This document shows, piece after piece, positions 63,830-64,000 of a stretch of DNA of 64,000 nucleotides. This stretch comes from Sulfurimonas sp. GTDB lineage: Bacteria; Campylobacterota; Campylobacteria; Campylobacterales; Sulfurimonadaceae. Every line of letters starts with the position of its first letter. Position 1 is the stretch's first letter. The notes beneath the pieces were generated by a model. It searched no databases and was not told where the DNA came from. It was given only the letters and a program-made list of their open reading frames with translations. Location: assembly GCA_027063505.1 (NCBI GenBank), contig JAMORO010000038.1, forward strand, positions 57,169-121,168. The letters are read 5' to 3'. Both the position numbers and the translations under genes were made by a program.

Positions 63830-63857
63830 ATTATAGCATTTCTATTGTTTTATTCAA
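63830..63857 (-). promoter_or_regulatory. predicted sigma70 promoter of the AbiEii pair
   Basis: TTGAAT (63857-63852) and TATAAT (63835-63830) on the - strand, 16 bases apart; start near 63823, about 22 bases before the ATG at 63801. No inverted repeat was noticed around it. Confidence 0.6.
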
Positions 63858-63940
63858 ATAAAGGCAAATATTATGAATATGTTGATTTATAATGTATTTC
63901 CTATGATAATTTTATAAATTCTATATGAGGAATAAAATTT

Positions 63941-63991
63941 ATGGACAATAAACTCGCCAAATTTTGGAGTGGTAACCTAAATTCATACTAA
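63941..63991 (+). CDS. 16-residue ORF at window edge, doubtful
   Basis: ATG at 63941, frame MDNKLAKFWSGNLNSY then TAA, with GAGG about 11 bases upstream. It could be a leader peptide, the 5' end of a gene broken by a frameshift, or chance. The remainder of 63858-64000 shows no other feature. Confidence 0.2.
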   Translation: MDNKLAKFWSGNLNSY

Positions 63992-64000
63992 GAATTTAAC

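Noticed and set aside
57705-64000. CRISPR array in the accessory region
   Set aside because: No regularly spaced repeats with unique spacers were seen; the repeats present are a pair of 23-base copies and IS-end motifs.

Overview
The window is low-GC DNA from a member of the Campylobacterota, most like Sulfurimonas or a close relative. The main evidence is the periplasmic nitrate reductase operon in the order napA-G-H-B-F-L-(PAS)-D, a CheB that consists of the methylesterase domain only, a lone lptB-rpoN pair, and Campylobacterota-type small proteins. The genus is an inference from gene content, not from a database search.

Layout. (1) 1-9714: a Tad (tight adherence/Flp) pilus locus on the + strand: an exported protein of unknown function (its start lies outside the window), TadZ, TadA, TadB, TadC, CpaB/RcpC, a TadE-like pseudopilin, the RcpA/CpaC secretin, and a small Flp-like pilin with its own promoter. 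(2) 9711-20306: a methyltransferase, an S4 protein, trpD-tsaE-lptB-rpoN, an HTTM-DCC membrane protein, a three-gene gtr-like glycosylation cassette on the - strand, and a dGTPase. (3) 20393-35000: core metabolism (ilvA, ilvBH, lpxD, globin, aspartate aminotransferase, cysE, speA, a glutamate-synthase-like protein, hisS). (4) 35075-41042: a DEAD-box helicase, then a - strand group of fkbM, tmk, coaD, ubiX and flgA, followed by two tandem copies of a tRNA-Gln/tRNA-fMet pair. (5) 41215-49067: the nap operon, with an FNR-type site placed exactly as expected for a class II activated promoter. (6) 49302-57704: a FIST-PAS-PAS-HD-GYP signalling protein, a GlnRS-YqeY fusion, and a cheR-cheB-chemoreceptor group whose receptor has a nitrate/nitrite-sensing (NIT) ectodomain. 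(7) 57705-64000: an accessory region with integrase remnants, a wHTH-gamma-glutamylcyclotransferase/amidoligase operon broken by a complete IS21-family element (5-bp target duplication), and an AbiEii-type nucleotidyltransferase with a small partner gene.

How the parts work together. The nap enzyme and the NIT chemoreceptor with its adaptation enzymes suggest a cell that respires nitrate and may steer towards it. The Tad locus should build surface-attachment pili. Both pilin-like proteins lack the usual +5 glutamate, so their recognition may be unusual. The most distinctive accessory system is the operon at 58106-62148: a wHTH-GGCT protein followed by an ATP-grasp/GS-type amidoligase (a make-and-break pair for amide-linked glutamyl compounds), preceded by a near-consensus promoter sitting inside a perfect 10-bp inverted repeat. 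The amidoligase reading frame is restored exactly when the IS element and one copy of its target duplication are removed on paper.

Two genes (fkbM and flgA) have protein-like N-termini that extend upstream of any ATG, GTG or TTG. In both the best-placed start is an ATC codon.
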